Below, piece after piece: positions 21,507 to 33,635 of a stretch of DNA of 64,000 nucleotides. A program made the translations under genes and the position numbers. The stretch comes from Lucinisca nassula (Eukaryota > Mollusca > Bivalvia > Lucinida > Lucinidae): positions 134,351,027 to 134,415,026 of the forward strand of contig OY757013.1 of the NCBI GenBank assembly GCA_963580285.1, written 5' to 3'. Position 1 is the stretch's first letter, and every line of letters begins with the position of its first letter. The notes under the pieces were generated by a model, which was given only the letters and a program-made list of their open reading frames with translations, searched no databases and was not told the DNA's origin.

Positions 21507-21936
21507 ATTTTTGTTGCGCCTGCATGGCGCGATATAGGTGTCATATTTTCCGTCTGTCAACATTTGCGACCACCCTAACTTCCACCCTGATGTAAGAGTC
21601 CATTTCTTGAGAACTATTAGAGCTTCCTTAATTATATTTGGTACAAGCTTGCATCTAGGAACTGCGACTTCAACAGAAGCATCCGTATCTGACTTTGACC
21701 TATATTTTATTGTTCACTGACTTTGTAAATTATTGCGACCACCCTAACTTTCACCCTAATGTAAAAGTCCATTTCTTGAGAATTATTAGAGCTTCATTAA
21801 TTATACTTGGTACAAGCTTGAATCTAGGAACTGCAACTTCAACGCAAGTAACCATATCTGACCTTGACCCATATTTCATGGTTCAGTGACTTTGCGCCCC
21901 AACAGGCGTGACATAGCCTTCGGCGGAATTCTTGTT
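21507..21936 (+). mobile_element. F5 Helentron-like element, short copy with 2 core units
   Basis: T-run then GTTGCGCC...GGCGCGA, two ~165-bp core units ('accaccctaactt', 'attagagctt', 'ggtacaagctt'), and a 3' end GGCGTGACATAG with hairpin CCTTCGG and ATTCTTGTTT. Same terminal grammar as 14184-16022. Confidence 0.7.
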
Positions 21937-22203
21937 TAATCTGTATTTGGGAAAAGTAACATTTCTCACGTTTCTTGTAGAAAGTATGTTTTAATAGTCA
22001 TTTTAATTTTTCCAATAGAATTTTTACATTTTTGTCACCGCCATTGGCATGATGTCCGGAGTATATTTTTTCAGTTTTTCACTTATGCTTTCAACCTAAT
22101 TCAGAATAAATAAGCTGGTCATCTACAAACTGGTATTCAGAGTGTGTATACTCGTAAAATGTCAAGGTCCGGGGGCATATAGTTTTTAGGTTTGCCGTAC
22201 ATG

Positions 22204-22587
22204 TAAGGCTGCCACGATTAATCAGATAATCGATTAATTGATTGATAAATTCCAGAAATATTATTATTGATACTGATTTTCCGTAATCAATTATTTTCTT
22301 CGTAGAATTTACAAGCTAAAGATGTTTCTTAAATAGCTGGATGAGTGGCAAACAGTGCAGGCCCTGATGAGACGCCGCATTCTCATCAGGGTCTACACTG
22401 TTTGCTCTGGCCTGTCTGTGCAAAACACTAGAGTGAATTACAACATGTATATGATAAGAGTCATGTGCAGACAGAAAGCGGGACAGGTAAAATTATGACC
22501 AAATCTCCAGTGATTACTAATCGATTATTTATCGCAATGGCAAAACTGATAAGCGATTATCATTTCAGCAACGATTAGCCAGCCCTA
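22204..22587 (+). mobile_element. hAT-type MITE, copy 3
   Basis: TAAGGCTGCC to CAGCCCTA, colinear with 3795-4183 and with the same central hairpin. The flanking octamers (CGTACATG, GGTACGTT) agree only in part, so the duplication is worn. Confidence 0.75.
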
Positions 22588-22619
22588 GGTACGTTGGTAC
22601 GAATGTACGTCCGTCTGCA

Positions 22620-23700
22620 CGAATGTGTGTACGTACGTTTGTATGAATGTACGTCCGTCTGCACGAATGTGTGTATGTACGTAATTGACCTCAAAATATA
22701 TATAGGTCAGTGTGACCTATATTTCATGCTAGAGTGACTTTGCCTTATATCTTGAATACTATTTGATGGAGAAATGTCATGCCTGGTTTATTAGCTCCTT
22801 GTGACCCTATGATTGATTCAAAAATATAATTACATGTATATTGGTCATTGTGACCTATATTTCATGGATGAGTGATTTTGCCTCATATCTTGAATACTAT
22901 TTGATGGAAAAATGTCAATCCCGGCTTATTAGTTCCATGTGATCCAATGATTGACCTCAAAATATACCTAGGTCATTGTGACAATATTTCATGGTTCAGT
23001 GATTTTGCCTAATATCTTGAATACTATTTGATGGAGAAATGTCATGCCATAGATTATTAGTCCCATGTGACCTGCTGATCAACCTCAAAAGATATCTAGG
23101 TCAGTGTGACCTATATTTCATGGTTCAATGACTTTGCCTTTTATTTTGAAAACTATTTGATGGAGAAATGTCATGCCTGTGTTATTAGTTCCATTTACCC
23201 CGCTGATCAACCTCCAAATATATCTAGTTTGGTGTGCTTCAGTGATTTTGTCCATTATCTTGAATATTATTTTATGGAGAAATTTCATACCATCTGACCC
23301 ACTGATTGATCTCGACAAAATATATCTAGGTCAGTGTGACCTATATTGCATGGTTTAGGGAGTTTGCCTGTAATCTTGAATACTATTTGATGGAGGAATG
23401 TCATGTCTGGGATAATACTTGAATGCATCCAGATGATTGACCTCAAAATATATCAAGGTAGGTGTGACCTGTATTTTATGGGTCAGTGACTTTGCCTGAA
23501 ATCTTGAATAATATTTGATGGAGAAACTTCATGTCTGAAGTATCAATTCAATATGACTTGATGAATGCAACAAAGATATATCTAGTTTAGTTTGACACTA
23601 TTCCAGGTGCGTTATACTGTTCAGTGACGGCTGTTGCTGCAACATAAGTTTTCAGCGTGAGTTTGGCCCCTGTGCGGGGGCATCTGTGTCATACTGACAC
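22620..23700 (+). repeat. ~128-bp tandem array with nuclear-receptor palindromes
   Basis: Units read 'gatttgcctta', 'cttgaatactatttgatgga' and 'ttgacctcaaaatata', then AGGTCANNNTGACCT (perfect at 22704, 23098 and 23328). Ends in an F4-like terminus (GGGGGCATCTGTGTC) at about 23660-23700. Same core as the F2 elements. Confidence 0.8.
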
Positions 23701-24031
23701 ATGTCTACTTTATATATTATCCTACAGCATTTAGAAGCAGATAGATACAGAATATGGATTTATTGCATTTACAGGGTAAAATGTCATTATTAATATAATG
23801 CTTAGCAGAAAATAAAATATATGTATACAAAAAGTCTACCTAATGCAGAATAAATAAGCTGGTCGCCTTAAGACTATCAGAGTATATACTCGTAAAATTT
23901 CAAGGGGTCCATCATTTTTGTATATTTTATCCCACATCATTGAGAAGAAAACAGAACACTGATTTAATGCATTTTAGGCAAACAAATACATTATAGACAT
24001 GATAGATTTGATGCATAGTAGAAAATAAAAT
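23701..24031 (+). repeat. 210-bp repeat, left half of locus A
   Basis: Units carry 'cctacagcatttagaag', 'cacctaatgcagaataaat' and 'ctggtcgccttaagact'. Interrupted at 24031 and resumed at 26852. The same repeat is a cleaner tandem array at 43270-44345. Confidence 0.75.
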
Positions 24032-24325
24032 GGCGATCGCTATTGACAGCCGGCTGTCACCAGCGAAAGTTCGCTGGAGACAGCCGGCTGTCTCCAGCGA
24101 ACTTTCGCTGGTGACAGCCAGCTAAAATATACAGATAATATATTGATAAATAATTAAGTTATTCACTGATTTTAATTCTATTAATATGCTTGAGAATAAT
24201 TTTTTTTATGGTTTTGAATATCAATATATGAATTATTTCATTTTTAAATACTCCTATTTATTTTTGAAAGCTGGCTGTCACCAGCGAAAGTTCGCTGGTG
24301 ACAGCCAGCTAAAATATATTTTTTT

Positions 24326-24556
24326 GTTTGTTTGATTTGATGTTTAACGTCCCCGCCAACACTGTAAAGGTCATTTTGGAGACGCTGCTTCCAATTTCAT
24401 GGGACTTTCAAGCCCCGCCGCCCAATGAAACCAATAGGGTTTATACTAGCATGGACGGTCTGACTCGCACAGCTTTGCCTGGGCAGGCTTAGATTCTCTA
24501 AGCGGTTTACCAGCTGCGTGGAAGCATCATGCAGCCCATCTATTTCTTCTAGCCCC
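24326..24556 (-). repeat. R290 repeat, copy 2
   Basis: Minus-strand copy with 'gatttgatgtttaacgtccc' at its tail end, inside the foldback element. Confidence 0.7.
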
Positions 24557-24559
24557 AGC

Positions 24560-25685
24560 TAAAATATATGGATGATATATAATTGACAAACAAGAGTTGT
24601 CAGAAGACAACATAGCTCCCCTTTGGGGGCCTAAGTTGGATGAGAGCAAGTTATCAAAAATGAATTTTTTCTTCTGTAAAAAGCCCAACAGACGGTAGCA
24701 ATTAAAAGAGAAATCATATAGTACCCCTAAGTACCACTGAAGAAGAAATCTTTTAAGTGTTTTTATTTTGAAAAAAAAAAATAAAAATAATAATAATAAT
24801 TCCAATTTTGTAGGCTTTGCACCCCCCCCCCCCCCAACAAAAGCCATTTTCTTATGAAAAAGAGATAAACAATCTGGGGTCTCTTTGTACTTGGGTAATG
24901 CTTATAATTAGACACATTCAGTCACACCAATGTATGGTGGGGGGGCCATTCCTCTACCCCCCACATCTCCACTTCATAAAAGTGCCTCATATCTCACCAA
25001 ACCCCTAAGCCATATGGGCTTTCCTAGGATCTGCCGGGCCATGCCCCAACCCATCCATTGCTTAAAAAACCTCTATCTCTGGAACCATACATATCCACAC
25101 CACTAAACCATATATATTCTTGTTCCTTATAATAAGACACATTCAGTGATAGCAACCTAGGGGTCTCGCAGGTTGTGCCAGGGCCATAGGCCACCCCTCC
25201 ACTTCACAAAAGGCCAAGTATCTGAGAAACTGTTGTGAGACCCACCCCTCAACCATATATAGTCATGTTCCTTATGAAAAGACACATTCAGCGACACCAA
25301 CCTGGAGGTCCCCAGGTCATGCCTCACAAAAAGCCATATATGTATCTCAGAAACAGTTAAGATCCCCACCCCTGGAGGTCCCCAGGGTCATGCCTCACCC
25401 CCTCCACTTCATAAAAAGTCATGTATGTATGTATCTCAGAAACAGTTCAGATCCCCACCCCTAATCCATAAATATTCTTGTTCCTTATAATATGATGCAT
25501 TCAGTGATAGCAACCAGTCCATGCTCCACCGCCTACACTTCATAAAATGCCTAATATTTCAGATACAGGGTGCACATGGGTGCTTATTTGGGAATGGGGG
25601 TTTGTTGGGGGGACTTTATAATCAGTGGATTAAAATCATATCATGTTGATCCATTTTGTACCTAAACCCCAAAACGAATACCCTA
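24560..25685 (+). repeat. ~140-bp tandem repeat inside the foldback element
   Basis: Recurring 'cattcagtgatagcaacc', 'cccctccacttcacaaaa' and 'tatctcagaaacagtt' from about 24860 to 25560, roughly five worn units. Poly-A/poly-C tracts lie at 24768-24838. Confidence 0.65.
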
Positions 25686-26015
25686 GCAAACAGTATAGGC
25701 CAAGATCATCATCAGACCAAGGATACAGACTAACTGGTGCCCAGTCGCCCAAGGCACCTAAATTTTTGCCTAGGAGCCTAAGTTTTGGATAAAAATGTCT
25801 ATTATCTTAATGCAAAATTTGGATTTTATGGCAGTCTGGGCGCCTAAAGCAAAATGCTTAGTCTGTATCCTTGCAGACGCCGCAGAACATGGCGTCTGAT
25901 CAAGGCCTAGACTATTTGCAAAAGTTCAGCTATTTTCCGAATAAATTGTAAAGATAACACAACCTTTCAACCCTCAATTTCAAAATGGACTCCTGCCATA
26001 TGTGGTACAAAAAGT
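25686..26015 (-). mobile_element. hairpin module and piggyBac-type MITE fragment, split
   Basis: 25686-25717 and 25874-25925 are the two halves of the ~65-bp hairpin module. 25926-26015 matches the body of the piggyBac-like MITE at 46315-46537 ('aaatggactcctgc'). The halves are separated by a 156-bp MITE. Confidence 0.65.
25718..25873. mobile_element. 156-bp MITE, 16-bp perfect TIR, 5-bp TSD
   Basis: Begins CAAGGATACAGACTAA and ends with its exact inverse. Flanked by CAGAC on both sides (25713-25717, 25874-25878). Excision restores the interrupted hairpin stem, confirming the boundaries. Superfamily not assigned. Confidence 0.8.
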
Positions 26016-26019
26016 TTTA

Positions 26020-26480
26020 AAATACATGGCTGCCAGTGGGCAGTCACCGGCAGTGCCCAACTGATCTCAGGTGAGTATAGTGGCCCATGGGCCTCTTGTT
26101 TGTGTGTGTGTGTGGGGGGGGAGGGGGGATGGTGATGGGCAGTGGAGACTTCACCCAAGTTGTATCTTATTTTGGCTCACTTGAGCCGAAGGCTCTGGAG
26201 GGAGATAGTGTAATCAGCCACCATCATTGTCATCATCAGTAAATATCAATCCACATTTTGGGAAAATACTTAAAAATGTATGAAACCAGAAAACCCTGAA
26301 ACCCACTGGTTTTTACATAGAATAATAATGGTGACACCTTTAAAAATTTACTTGTCTGAAACCAAAGCCCAGGTTGTTGATATTTGGTATGTAGCTTTAT
26401 CTTTGTTCACAGTTGTTCAAATTATAGCCCTGGGATCAAAAGTCGCCCTACCCCAGGGGTCACTTGTTTAATATAGACAT
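26020..26480 (+). mobile_element. F1 Helentron-like fragments
   Basis: 26060-26100 is a 3' terminus (AGGTGAGTATAGT, palindrome GGCCCATGGGCC, TCTTGTTT) of the subtype complete at 41097-42550. 26172-26480 is a worn 5' part (GGCTCACTTGAGCC) and F1-type core ('tgatatttggtatgtagc'). Confidence 0.6.
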
Positions 26481-26851
26481 AGACTCATATCTGTTTGACT
26501 TTCAAATCACCAAAACCTCTTTATAAAATTGATATCTGGGAACAAAGCATGCTAGAAAAACTTGTTATACATATCCAACCAAAAATGTAAACGTATAGAA
26601 TGAGATTACTGCATGTTGTAAAAATGTTAAATTAACGGTAATTTAATAATTTTAGGATTAATTTAATAATTTTACATCATGTATCCATTTAAATTATTAA
26701 CAAGGGTTCCATTAAATGACTTTTATTTATTACTGGACAATATACTTTATATATATTTTTGCTGGCTGTCACCAGCGAAAGTTCGCTGGAGACAGCCGGC
26801 TGTCACTAGCGAACTTTCGCTGGAGACAGCCGGCTGTCAATAGCCACTTCC

Positions 26852-27260
26852 AAATAAAATATATACGAAAAGTCCACCTAATGCAGAAGAAATAAGCTGG
26901 TCGCCTTAAGACTGGTATTCGGAGTATATATACTTGTAGAAATAACTTTATTTTTTTTATATTTATTATAAGGGGCCTAACATTTTTGTAAATTTTATCC
27001 TACAGAATTTAGCCGAAAACAGATACAAAATATTACACTGATTTAATGTATTTTAGCATATAAATATATTCTTTGTACATGTTGTACAATGTATGTTGCA
27101 TGTAGCAAAAAATGTATATACAATAAAGTCCACCTAATGCAGAATAAATAATCTGGTCGCCTAAAGACTGGTATTCGAAGATATATTTTTTAATGTTTGT
27201 TCATTGTGGAAGTTTGAAGCCCTACACTGAGATTTGCACAATGTGAGAGCCCTTCAGAAT
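26852..27260 (+). repeat. 210-bp repeat, right half of locus A
   Basis: Two units, then a trailer 'gaagccctacactgagattt' that also follows the array at 44345. Loci A and B are therefore paralogous blocks. Confidence 0.7.
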
Positions 27261-27872
27261 ATCTTACTTGGACTCAAGCTCAAGGTCACATTTGATAGTC
27301 ACCAGTTCTTTTTATGTATGGGGGTTTAACGGCCAGTGTTAACTAAAAGTTTGAGCCAATTATCTATCCACACTTTACCTTGGCAATTTTATCCGTAAGC
27401 AGTTGACCAGAACAGTGCACATTCTTACACCAGAATTGACAAATGCCCTTCTTGAATCAGCTGATGGGAGAAATGACTGTAGAAAAGATTTCATGATCAA
27501 TATCCACGAAAGAATGTTCCTGACTGCGGAAGGAATCAACCTACATCTTCCTGATAACCAGTCAGAGGTGGCTTTGGCTGAGCTATTCTTTGAATTTTGT
27601 GTTTGTTCCATATCTCCACCCCTTAAAGGATTTTCATCAAACTTGGTCAGTTATCCCCCTCAGAAAGTTCATGTCCAAAGCTAGGTTGGTAAAAAAGCTG
27701 AAAATACACATATAGTTTCATGGACAGTGGGAAATACAGGGAAATCCCGGTAAATACGGAGAAATACTGGAAAATGGACATTAATGTAGGTGGGGCCAAT
27801 TGAGACTGCTTAATATACCCTGCCTGCCTAGGTATATGTATTTTAAAGTAAAATCATTTCATACAGGGCTTG
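27261..27872. repeat. tandem-core DNA carrying a SINE-2 copy
   Basis: 27330-27560 is a SINE-2 copy (minus) inserted in a ~150-bp repeat unit whose parts at 27261-27320 and 27595-27680 resemble 30455-31015. The frame across 27403-27684 is a by-product with no domain. Confidence 0.5.
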
Positions 27873-29600
27873 CATTTTACCTTACCTTTACGAAGTACAA
27901 GGAGAACTATTGTAGTCACCACGGTCGTCCGCGTTTGCGTTAGCGTGTGCGTGTGCATTCCCGTCACACTGCGTTAAAGTTTTTCAAATGCTTATATCTA
28001 AATAGCCATGCATCACAGAGTACTCATATTTGGAACTTTAGTACCTGGGAGGGTCTTCTAATGTTCCAAGAGAGCAAACCCCTGGATCCATGCCCCGAGG
28101 TGGGGCTAGGGGTCAGAATCTAGAACACCTTTATAAAACTGTGTTAAAGTTTTTGAAATGCTTATATCTCAACAGTCACTCATCACAAAGCATTCATATT
28201 TACAACTTGGGTACTTGGGAATGTCTTCTGAGAATATGCGGGATTGTCTTCTGAGATTCCAAAAGAACACACCCCTGGGTTCACGAATGGGGGGGTGGGG
28301 GGTGGGGGGTGGGGCTAAAGGTCAAAACCTAGGACACCTAAGTTATTCGTTAAATACATTATCATTATGCTAACAAGTTACAAACTGAATTTGTTATACA
28401 TCAGCCAACTTTGTGACGTTGGTTTAAGTGTAAAAGGGTGAAGGTCATGGTGACCTACATTTTACAGTCCAGTGATTTTGCCTTATATCTTGAATACTAT
28501 TTGATGGAGAAATGTTATACCTGGGATATTGGTTCCATGTGACCCCATGATTGACCTCGAAATATATCTAGGTCAATGTGACCTATAGTTCATGATTCTG
28601 TGATTTTGCCTTATATATTGAATACTATTTGATGGAGAAATGTTAAACCTGGATTATTACTTCCATGTGACCCAGTGATTCACCTGAAAATATGTCTAGG
28701 TCAGTGTGACCTATATTTCATCGTTCAGTGATTTTGCTTATATCTTGAATACTATTTGATGGAGAAATGCTATACCTGGATAATTACTTCCATGTGCCCC
28801 AAGGATTTACCTCAAAATCTATCTAGGTCAATGTGACCTATATTTCATCGTTCAGTGATTTTGCCTTATATATGTTGAATACTATTTGATGGAGAAATGT
28901 CATACCTGGGATATTAGTTCCATGTGACCCCATGTTTGACCTCAAAATATATCCAGGTAAGTGTGACCTATGGTTCAGTGATTTTGCCTTATATCTTGAA
29001 TACTGTTTGATGGAGAAACATCATACCTTGGTTATTAGTTCCATGTGACACAGTGATTGACCTCAAATAAATCTAGGTCATTGTGACCTATATTTAATGG
29101 TTCACTGTTTTTGCCTTATATGATGAATACTATTTGATGGACAAACATCATACATGTACCTTGGTTATTAGCTCCATGTCAGTGTGACCTATATTGGTTA
29201 TTAGCTCCATGTCAGTGTGACCTATATTTCTCCCCCATCCCGAAAATGTAGGTCATTGTGACCGATATTTCATGGTTCAGTGTTTTTGCATTATATCTGG
29301 AATAGTATTTCATGGAATAATGTCATACCCAGATTGTTAGTTTCACGTCACCCAATGATTGACCCTGAAATATATATAGGTCAGTGTGACCTATATTTCA
29401 GGGTTCAGTGACTTTGTTTTAGATCTTGAAAACTATTTGATGAAAAATCTACATACCTAATTATTTGTTCCATGTAACCTGATGATTGACCTCAAAATAT
29501 TTGTAGGTCAGTGCGACCTATATTTCAATGTTCAGTGATTTTACCTTATATCTTGAACTGCGAAGCAGGCGAGCTACGCTGACATGCGACAGCTCTTGTA
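27873..29600 (+). mobile_element. F2 Helentron-like element with 128-bp core array
   Basis: The head has 'acgaagtacaaggagaacta', a GCGT-rich tract and a ~170-bp duplicated pre-core ('atgcttatatctcaacagtc'). The core has about nine 128-bp units. It ends AGGCGAGCTACGCTGACATG, then CGACAGCTCTTGT. Perfect AGGTCANNNTGACCT sites lie at 28442, 28570, 28698, 28825, 29075 and 29378. Confidence 0.75.
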
Positions 29601-30454
29601 GAGTCTACATGCACTTGGTCATGCAGGTCGAATGAAATGTTTTAGGATTTTCCAGACCTTCTGATAATGAATTGTTTGAAAGATTAATAATCTGTTACCT
29701 TCATAATTTTATATTTGAAGTAATCAAGTATGTATTGAATTTGTTTTCAAAAGATACTGAAATACTAGTTTTCAGACATCAGCTACTGGTATTTGACTTG
29801 ACTTGTAAATAAAAATACTTGAGAGAGTACCTGCAGGTTAAGAAATGTATGCCCATTGTATTTTGTTCTTTTAATACCTGTCTTAAACAAAACAAATTTT
29901 CACACCGTTCAAAAGTAGGAGTAACTACTTGACAAACTTGCAAACAAACTTTTTTTTAAAGTACACATAAAAAAGTTCGGACAACCACAAAAGTTGTTGT
30001 AATTCTCCAAACAAATTTAACAATGTGTTTTATCATTTCACAAAAGCATAAAAAAAAAACAAAAAAAAAAAAAAACAACAAAGTTCAAGAAAACATGCCT
30101 ATACAAATGTAATGAACATTTTACAACCAAAAAATGAAAATTTTCTGATTAAAAATTCCAATATTGTAGTATGTCTGCTGAAATTATAGATCATTCAGTG
30201 AGGCAGTTCTATTGACCACCCACAATCTATATTTTTAGCAGAGATACGGAAAATAGTGTATATCCCTCTTAAACCCCATCTTTATTATATAAAAGTGGTG
30301 TTGGAGGGGTCAAAATCATGTGCATATGTTTTTGTGATGCATTTACAGACTGATGGAGCAGTCTGATCTGGGTCTGTCTGTTTGCTCAGGCCTGTCCATC
30401 TTAATTTTAGGATCATTATCTATTGCATATGAGTGATTTTAAATAGCATTCCTG
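29601..30454. other. AT-rich, no gene recognised
   Basis: Poly-A tract near 30050 and a worn hairpin-module half at 30350-30390. Nothing coding. Confidence 0.4.
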
Positions 30455-31015
30455 CCACTGGTATTTACCTACCAACCTTGGTGCAAAGCCCATAAATGAA
30501 TCAGGCTGACTCTAGGTCAAGGTCACATTTGAAGATCACGGCTTTGAATTTTGTGTCCATTCCTTATATCTCATTTACCCTAAAATGATTTTCATTTACC
30601 TTTGGTCAATTATCCCCCTCAGACAGCTGATGTGCATATAGCATACATGAATCATGCTGACACAAGGTCAAGATCACATTTAAAGGTCACGAGTTTGAAA
30701 CTTTGACTTTTATGCCTATTTATTTACCCCTGGCAGGATTTTTAATAAACATTGGTAAAATATCCTCCTCAGTGAGCTGATGTGCAGAACCCATAAATAA
30801 AACATGCCAACTCAAGGGCAAGGTCACAGGTGAAGTTTTTCAACTTTGAATTTTATGTCTATTCCATACCTCCTTTACCCCTGGATGGATTTTCCTTTAA
30901 ACTTTTAAGAAATAATTCCCCTCTGAGCTGGCGTGCAGAACCCATAGATAAACCATGCGGACGCAGGGTCAAGGTCACAGGTAAAGGTCACAAGGTTGAA
31001 CCTTGATTTTAATGG
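30455..31015 (+). repeat. ~150-bp tandem repeat, about 4 units
   Basis: Recurring 'gcaaagcccataaatgaa' variants, 'aaggtcacatttgaagatca' and 'aattatccccctcag'. Confidence 0.7.
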
Positions 31016-31350
31016 TGGGGGGATTGGGCTGTCCTTCAGACTGCTCCTTGTTGCAAAATTAAAACACTTTTTGCTTGATAACTTAGATTATGTTTGTGGC
31101 CCAACTTTGATGAAACTTTTACTACACAATGTCATGGTCTCTTAGATAAGGAAGGTGTAATACTAGCAGAATAAATACCAAGTGCCCATAACACCCATTG
31201 ATGATAGGTTTCAAATTTCAGTTCGATGATTTATTAATCACATACAGTAGATGGTTGCGTTTACATTTACACCCCTTTTAACAGTTTTGTCAGTCCTATC
31301 AAAGTCATGTGTGGCTGATAATGAAACACATGTGCATTGTAACCCCAGAT

Positions 31351-32289
31351 TTTTATGCCCCCGGAATCGAAGATTCAGGGGGGCATATAGTTTTTGGTCT
31401 GTCCGTCTGTTTGTCTGTTTGTCCGTTAATCCGTTTGTCCGTTAATCCGTTTGTCCGTTTGTCTGTTTGTCCGTCTGCAAAAACTTTAACATTGGGCATA
31501 ACTTTTGAATGGTAAATGATAGAGCCTTTATATTTCACATGTGCATTCCTTGTCACAAGACCTTTCAAGAGGTACCATAAATTTTGACCTCGTGACCTTG
31601 ACCTTGACATTTGACCTACTTTTGACCTCCTTTTTAAAAACTTTAACATTGGCCATAACTTTTGATTGGTAAGTGATAGAGCTTTCATATTTCACATGTG
31701 GATTCCTTGTCACAAGACCTTTCAATTGGCACTATAATTTCTGACCTCATGACCTTGACCTTGGCATTTGACCTACTTTTTAAAAACTTTAACATTGGCC
31801 GTATCTTTTGATTGGTAATTGGTAGGGCTTTCATATTTCACATGTGCATTCCTTGTCACAAGACCTTTCTAATGGTACCGTAATTTTTGACCTCATGACC
31901 TTGACCTTGACATTTGACCTACTTTTTAAAAACTTTAATATTGGCCATAACTTTTGATTGGTAAATGGTAGGGCTTCCATATTTCACGTGTGCATTCCTT
32001 GTCACAAGCCCTTTCTAGTGGTACCATAATTTTTGACCTTGTGACCTTGACCTTGATGTTTGACCTACTTTTTAAAAACTTTAATATAAAGTCCATAACT
32101 TTCGATTGGTAAGTGATAGAGCTTTCATATTTCACATGTGTATTCTTTTTCGCAACACCTTTCCATTGGTACCATAATTGTTGACCTTGATACCTTGTGG
32201 CCTTGACCATGACATACTTTAGTGATGGGGCTTTCATATTGCACAGGCGCTGTCCTGGGGCATCGGTGTTTCACAAACACATCTTGTTT
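31351..32289 (+). mobile_element. F4 Helentron-like element, complete
   Basis: Starts TTTTATGCCCCCGGAATC with inverse GATTCAGGGGGGCATA, then (GTCCGTTT)n. Five core units of ~150 bp follow ('ttcacatgtgcattcc' at about 31537, 31692, 31837, 31985, 32132), each with TGACCTTGACCTTGAC half-site runs. Ends GGGGCATCGG, hairpin TGTTTCACAAACA and CATCTTGTTT. Confidence 0.75.
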
Positions 32290-33475
32290 CCTCTATTACA
32301 CATCTTCATGGGGCATCCTTTGGTGTCTCTGATTCTCTTGTTTGATATTTGTTTTCTTTTTACAGTTTGATGGTCAGTTGTTGACACAATTCTAATCAGA
32401 AGACACTGGAGACAAATGAGAAAAGCAAAGGCTTCTTACCAGGCAAGTCTCTGCTGAACATGAAACATATTTATTTGGGTTTCCTATCCTTTTTTAACTC
32501 TCAGGAAATTTCGTCCCGGTAAGCTTTTCTACTACCCCAGGCATCGACGTCCACAAATGTTAAAGTTTTTGCGTTAAAGTTTTTTTAGAAGCTCATCTCG
32601 TTTTTATGACTACACGGATTAAGTTCATATTTAGTATGATGATATTTTCTGTTATCGACTTCTTTCCCTGGTGATATTGTGGGGAGGATTTGGGATTTGA
32701 TTGTATCAGTTCCTGATCATTACTATTTTTAATTTTTACACATTGGTTTATCACCTGAGGGGTTCAGCAAAAAATGGGAACTGTAAAATAAAAATGTAGG
32801 CAGTGATCAGGTATCAAAACATTTGTCAAACAACTCTGATCAGAGTCATCAAAGGGAAAGAAACATGAACATGGAGTAACTAAACACTGTTGAAATCTGA
32901 TCACAAGCGGGCAGCAGAACGAGTTACTTTCCCACAGAATGGCTACGGTAAAAGGCTATCCAAACTAAAAGGATATAAGCAATACATAAATGCAACATAA
33001 ATAATCCAGGATAGAAGAACAGCCTTAGAATGGTCAGCAAAATGTATTTCACTGTGTGTTTTAATTTGTTTATATATGGCCATGATTCTCATCCTTGATT
33101 CTGTCATGGTCTAAACAAACACATGGTTCAGTCTGCATGAAGTTTGCTAACTCAACAGTGCTATATCGGAGAACAAATATCAGTCAACTACAGAGATGAA
33201 ACAACAATAAGGACTTGACAGCATGAAATAACATAAATGCTGGAGCCAAAGAAAACTGTTAGAATCTCGTAAGCCTGATCAGAGAAAGTAATTTTTGCTT
33301 ACTATCTTTTGAAGCTGTGGCCCTTTGAACATTGAAAATAATCATTGAAATTTATTCGCGGAAAGAACAATGCACCTTCACTTTGAATTCCTTTCTTACA
33401 ATCTTATAGTACTTGTTTGTAAGATGTAAGTGTAATGGCGGGGCATTTCTTACATTGTTACTCTTGTTTTTGTAG
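32290..33475 (+). other. intron / repeat DNA
   Basis: Includes a worn interspersed repeat at 32880-33060 shared with 35150-35345 ('actttcccaca', 'atccaaa'). No supported exon. Confidence 0.4.
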
Positions 33476-33635
33476 GTCACAAGATTTCATGAGTTCCAAT
33501 GAATTTCTGCCATTGAAAGACCTGAATGTGAGAGGAAAGGACTACAAGAAAATTTGTGTAAAATTGTTCAGAAAAGCCATAAGAGAGAAGCGAGATGCAA
33601 AGCCAGAAGAACTAACTATTGCTATGAAAAAGTAA
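33476..33635 (+). CDS. candidate terminal exon of an unrecognised host gene
   Basis: A good acceptor (CTCTTGTTTTTGTAG) precedes 53 codons ending in TAA at 33633. The peptide is lysine/arginine-rich and helical (e.g. DLNVRGKDYKKICVKLFRKA) and ends with a charged tail; no domain is recognised. Its first base completes a codon with the exon at 21439-21491. The sequence is not repeated in the window and has balanced coding composition, unlike the surrounding repeats. The 3' side carries a ~48-bp tandem repeat and an AATAAA at about 33678. It could also be the tail of an unrelated retrocopy, but the splice acceptor argues for a spliced gene. Confidence 0.6.

Larger units (their letters stand above)
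24032..26851. mobile_element. 2.8-kb foldback element with palindromic termini (MULE-like)
   Basis: Inserted in the 210-bp repeat with the 9-bp duplication AAATAAAAT (24023-24031 and 26852-26860). Both ends begin GG and contain GCTATTGACAGCC followed by units of a 34-bp palindrome (GGCTGTCWCCAGCGAA, AG, TTCGCTGGWGACAGCC). 24052-24119 is a perfect 68-bp palindrome. A single internal copy of the palindrome lies at 24269-24310. A 9-bp target duplication and GG-starting long termini are features of Mutator-like elements. No transposase is present; the interior consists of other repeats. Confidence 0.7.

Noticed and set aside
24052..24119. A site-specific recombinase target like loxP
   Set aside because: Only size and symmetry agree; no recombinase gene, and a 2-bp centre is not the spacer of that system.
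32366..32442. Possible extra exon of the host gene (acceptor at 32365 or 32399, GC-type donor at 32442)
   Set aside because: All frames from the first acceptor stop at once. From the second, the only open frames clash in phase with the exons at 21439 and 33476.
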